Below, one piece after another: positions 5,753 to 7,492 of a DNA stretch of 7,492 bases. The stretch lies in NCBI GenBank assembly GCA_900549535.1, contig UROR01000100.1:1-7492 (forward strand), in the 5' to 3' direction. This DNA is from an uncultured Collinsella sp. (lineage in GTDB: Bacteria > Actinomycetota > Coriobacteriia > Coriobacteriales > Coriobacteriaceae). The stretch's first letter is position 1; each line of letters begins with the position of its first letter. Under the pieces are notes generated by a model that saw nothing but the letters and a program-made list of their open reading frames with translations, made no database searches and was not told the DNA's origin. Position numbers and translations under genes: made by a program.

Positions 5753-5979
5753 GGCTCCTCCTTGAGACCAGCTCTTACCATGGACCCATCATCGCAGCGC
5801 CGCGCATACGCTGCCATCGATTTGACTTACGCCCAGCTTTCTTTTTTGAAAGGTTGGACCGTGCGGGCAAGAGACGCTTTCAAACGCATGCATCGCCCCG
5901 TTGAACTACAATGTGCTTCACGATATGTGCAGTACATTGGGTGCGCCAAGTTGGCGTACTCGTATCGAAAGGACCAGCC
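5753..5979. promoter_or_regulatory. Divergent intergenic region with a possible plus-strand promoter
   Basis: This 227-bp gap separates the minus-strand membrane peptide from the plus-strand membrane protein. Weak promoter candidates on the plus strand are TTGAAC (5901-5906) with TATGTG 17 bp later, and the -10-like TACAAT (5907-5912) and TACATT (5933-5938). A 19-bp near-palindrome lies at 5941-5959. No convincing promoter was found for the minus-strand gene. Open frames crossing this region have no ribosome binding site or recognisable protein features. Confidence 0.4.
5941..5959. promoter_or_regulatory. Short palindrome before the four-helix membrane protein gene, possible operator
   Basis: CGCCAAGTTGGCG (5944-5956) is a perfect palindrome around a central G and extends to 19 bp with one further mismatched pair. 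It sits between the promoter candidates and the AAAGGA ribosome binding site, where a repressor could block transcription. As RNA it gives only a short five-pair hairpin. No cognate regulator is present, so the operator reading is tentative. Confidence 0.35.
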
Positions 5980-6381
5980 ATGAGCTTCACTCGCAAGACT
6001 CTCAAAATCCTTGCTCTCATCTACTTTGTTTTGGGCATCGCCAGCCTCGTCACCGCCGGCGTCGGTATCGCCACGGGCGGTCTCGATTCCACGTACGGTT
6101 CGTACGCCACGCTCGCAGCGGTCGTGCTTATCGCCAAGGGTCTCGTCGACCTTGCCGCAGGCGTCGCCGGTATCAAGGGCGCCAACAAGCCTTCGCAGGT
6201 GGACGGCGCGTTTAAGCTCGGTATTGTTGCCGCGGTCGCCACGCTTGCCCAAGCGGTGCTCACGCTTCCCGCGTTTGGCGGCGACGCCATCAACTTTGGC
6301 GCCTTTGTCATCGTGGTGTACGACCTGTTCTTTGTTCAGCAGGCACACGCCGTTAAGGCCGAGAACAAGGACCGCCTGTAA
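5980..6381 (+). CDS. Small four-helix integral membrane protein, unknown function
   Basis: A 133-residue hydrophobic protein with four likely transmembrane segments: about 8-31 (ILALIYFVLGIASLVTAGVG), 42-66 (YATLAAVVLIAKGLVDLAAG), 77-99 (AFKLGIVAAVATLAQAVLTL) and 105-124 (INFGAFVIVVYDLFFVQQAH). The N-terminus MSFTRKTLK and the C-terminus KAENKDRL are basic or charged, placing both ends probably in the cytoplasm. No catalytic motif, transporter signature or signal peptidase site is visible, and I do not recognise a named family. ATG 5980 is chosen because AAAGGA lies 6 nt upstream and the helix pattern begins there; the frame is open further upstream but without a comparable site. An intrinsic terminator follows 36 nt after the stop, and the neighbours are on the opposite strand, so it is a single-gene unit. 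Confidence 0.85.
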   Translation: MSFTRKTLKILALIYFVLGIASLVTAGVGIATGGLDSTYGSYATLAAVVLIAKGLVDLAAGVAGIKGANKPSQVDGAFKLGIVAAVATLAQAVLTLPAFGGDAINFGAFVIVVYDLFFVQQAHAVKAENKDRL

Positions 6382-6417
6382 GCGCTCGCTTCTCATAGCC
6401 TCTGCAGCCAAGCAACT

Positions 6418-6460
6418 AAAAAGGGCCGATCGCGCATCTCCGCGGTCGGCCCTTTACGTT
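6418..6460 (+). terminator. Intrinsic terminator after the membrane protein gene
   Basis: AAAGGGCCGATCGCG (6420-6434) pairs with CGCGGTCGGCCCTTT (6441-6455) through 15 pairs, one of them a U-G wobble, around the 6-nt loop CATCTC. It is preceded by an A run and followed by CGTTT. It lies 36 nt downstream of the stop codon and may also act on transcription arriving from rlmA. Confidence 0.85.
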
Positions 6461-6471
6461 TGCCCAGATAA

Positions 6472-6508
6472 AACCTACCAAAATAAACCTGTCCCTTTTT
6501 GGCAGGTT
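6472..6508 (-). terminator. REP-like hairpin and terminator just after rlmA
   Basis: AACCTACCAAAA (6472-6483) pairs with TTTTGGCAGGTT (6497-6508) at 11 of 12 positions. Read on the minus strand, it starts 1 nt beyond the rlmA stop codon and is followed by TTTTAT, the form of an intrinsic terminator. The interior reads AAAAAGGGACAGGTTTA on that strand, a variant of the GGGACAG core seen in the palindrome at 1646-1678, so it may also be a member of a dispersed repeat family. Confidence 0.6.
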
Positions 6509-6509
6509 G

Positions 6510-7325
6510 TTAGCTGTGGCGGTACTCGGCGATGATGAAGTCGATGTCGGTTTGAAGGGTGTCCAAGTTTGCCAGGCGCTCTTTGTCGGCAGGGCGCGTG
6601 CGGTAGTAGTACGGCGTCATCTGGAACACCGCCTCGATGTCTGCCTGAGTCTGGAGCGTAATGTGCGCAGACACCCGCTGCGTTCCGACTAACTCGAGCT
6701 CGGTGGTCTTCGGCAGCTTCTCATCGTTAAGGTACGGCGTGTCGTAGAGCACCTCTTTGAGCCCAAAGAGATGACGAGCACCCGGTACCACGGTATAGAG
6801 TGAACCCTCTGGCGCCAGCACGCGGGCAAACTCGCGCTCGTTAAAGGGAGCAAAGAGTTCGGTCACCATATCGAAGGCGCCATCGGCCACGGGGATGTCC
6901 TTCATGTTGGCCACGAAGTAGGTCGCATCGCCGCGCTTGGCGGCAAGGCGCACCATCTCTTTGCCCAAGTCAAAGCCGTAAGCATCCACGCCCGGCACCG
7001 CGCCCATAGCACTCGTGTAATACCCCTCGCCACAGCAAATGTCGAGCAAGGGCAGCGGCTTGTCCGACATAGCCGCGCACCGCTGAGCTCGTTCGCGCAC
7101 GAGCTCGACCATCGTATCGCGCAACGGCGCATAGTAACCGCGGTTCAGAAAGTCGCGACGGCTGCGCGCCTGTGACTTGGGATCGCCCATGGAGTCGCCG
7201 CTCTTGGACGAGCGCAGTAGATATAGATAGCCCTCGCGCGCACGGTCAAACCGGTGTCCGCCCGCACATGCAGCACCGCGCTCATTGTCCACCAACGGCT
7301 CATGGCAAACGGGACACAACAACAT
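6510..7325 (-). CDS. rlmA: 23S rRNA (guanine-N1)-methyltransferase, RlmA family
   Basis: A 271-residue SAM-dependent enzyme that methylates N1 of a guanine in helix 35 of 23S rRNA. Gram-negative RlmA(I) acts on G745, while the Gram-positive RlmA(II)/TlrB type acts on G748 and contributes to tylosin resistance; the site here cannot be decided by eye. The N-terminal zinc module is CPVC (4-7) with C20 and H24, followed by FDRAREGYLYLL (26-37) and FLNRGYYAPLRD (59-70), both characteristic. SAM motif I is DICCGEGYYT (95-104), then GFDLGKEMVRLAAKR and FAPFNEREFARVLAPEGSLY. VVPGARHLFGLKEVLYD and QMTPYYYRTRP complete the RlmA pattern. Length matches the family (about 270). ATG 7325 is supported by AAGGAG 5 nt upstream. 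The gene ends next to a terminator hairpin and faces the membrane protein gene; it appears monocistronic within this window. Confidence 0.92.
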   Translation of the reverse strand: MLLCPVCHEPLVDNERGAACAGGHRFDRAREGYLYLLRSSKSGDSMGDPKSQARSRRDFLNRGYYAPLRDTMVELVRERAQRCAAMSDKPLPLLDICCGEGYYTSAMGAVPGVDAYGFDLGKEMVRLAAKRGDATYFVANMKDIPVADGAFDMVTELFAPFNEREFARVLAPEGSLYTVVPGARHLFGLKEVLYDTPYLNDEKLPKTTELELVGTQRVSAHITLQTQADIEAVFQMTPYYYRTRPADKERLANLDTLQTDIDFIIAEYRHS

Positions 7326-7360
7326 GGCAACTCCTTAGCGCGAACAACACAACGCCCACC

Positions 7361-7389
7361 ATTGTCGCACGCCTTCCCCGCCTAGTCAT
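7361..7389 (-). promoter_or_regulatory. Possible rlmA promoter overlapping a palindrome
   Basis: On the minus strand ATGACT (7389-7384, four of six -35 bases) is 17 bp from GACAAT (7366-7361, four of six -10 bases). The start would be near 7354, about 28 nt before the ATG. The -35 lies inside the outer arm of the large palindrome. Evidence is consensus matching only. Confidence 0.35.
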
Positions 7390-7439
7390 TGGGGACGTTC
7401 TTGAATGACTAGTCGTTTAAGAACGCCCCCAACGACTAG
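7382..7439. repeat. 58-bp near-perfect palindrome, REP-like
   Basis: The element is symmetric about 7410.5, the middle of GACTAGTC (7407-7414). The two 29-base arms match at 25 positions. All four differences are transitions, so 27 of 29 pairs can form as RNA on either strand by G-U pairing. The arms contain TTGGGGACGTTCTT and its variant AAGAACGCCCCCAA. GACTAGTC recurs at 7434-7441. It lies 57 bp upstream of rlmA. The design resembles dispersed intergenic repeats rather than a simple terminator, as there is no U-run. Confidence 0.75.
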
Positions 7440-7490
7440 TCGATTAGGAGTATCATCGTCTGCGCAAATAAGCACGATATAGCATGTTAG
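7386..7490 (-). other. Open frame entering from the right edge and ending in the palindrome
   Basis: One minus-strand frame is open from the window edge for 34 codons, begins LTCYIVLICADDDTPN, passes through most of the palindrome (RLVVGGVLKRLVIQERPQ) and stops at TGA 7388-7386. It could be the 3' end of a neighbouring gene extended by the repeat. Another minus-strand frame stops earlier, at 7453-7455. With so little sequence neither can be called a gene, and 7440-7492 otherwise shows nothing recognisable. Confidence 0.2.
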
Positions 7491-7492
7491 AG

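Noticed and set aside
5591..5983. 130-codon plus-strand open frame between rsmJ and the membrane protein
   Set aside because: It has no ribosome binding site and a composition rich in His, Arg and Pro, and it is antisense to the better supported membrane peptide gene.
5827..6411. 194-codon minus-strand open frame over the membrane protein gene
   Set aside because: It is the complement of a convincing four-helix protein with a good ribosome binding site and terminator, and its translation is charged and low-complexity with no motif.

Overview
This is an ordinary-looking chromosomal stretch from a high-GC, gene-dense bacterium. The strong GC bias at third codon positions, the AGGAG-type ribosome binding sites and the protein flavour (an NPFKPTAG-type AAA ATPase, a housekeeping TetM-like GTPase, an actinobacterial UvrA paralogue) suggest Actinomycetota, most likely a Coriobacteriia gut organism such as Collinsella. 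That assignment is inference from remembered protein style, not from a search. No integrase, transposase, CRISPR array, tRNA or rRNA gene was seen.

Layout: 1-449 (-) holds the N-terminal part of a UvrA-family ATPase, cut by the window edge. It lies 10 nt behind 460-1578 (-), an AAA-type ATPase that appears to be in the same operon. Between that ATPase and the next gene lie three tandem 10-bp repeats that also form the ATPase promoter, and a 33-bp palindrome that overlaps the stop codon of 1672-3675 (-), a TetM/EF-G-like translational GTPase. A strong terminator hairpin separates that GTPase from 3930-4418 (-), a GNAT acetyltransferase. The acetyltransferase is divergent from 4496-4792 (+), a small CxxC protein, across a perfect 9-bp inverted repeat. 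Next come rsmJ (4841-5545, -), an unlisted 47-residue membrane peptide (5609-5752, -), a four-helix membrane protein (5980-6381, +) and rlmA (6510-7325, -).

Functional theme: three genes act on the ribosome (the TetM-like GTPase, RsmJ on 16S rRNA and RlmA on 23S rRNA), but they are separate transcription units interrupted by unrelated small genes, so the grouping may be accidental. The UvrA-like protein and its partner ATPase form the only clear two-gene operon.

The most interesting material is intergenic. Three imperfect palindromes (1646-1678, 6472-6508, 7382-7439) share a GGGAC...GTT core and sit at gene ends or in a promoter, like REP/RAYT-type dispersed repeats. Two promoters share a TTGGTAT half-site arranged differently, as direct repeats in one and as an inverted repeat in the other. 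I see no clear evidence for a wholly new multi-gene system here.
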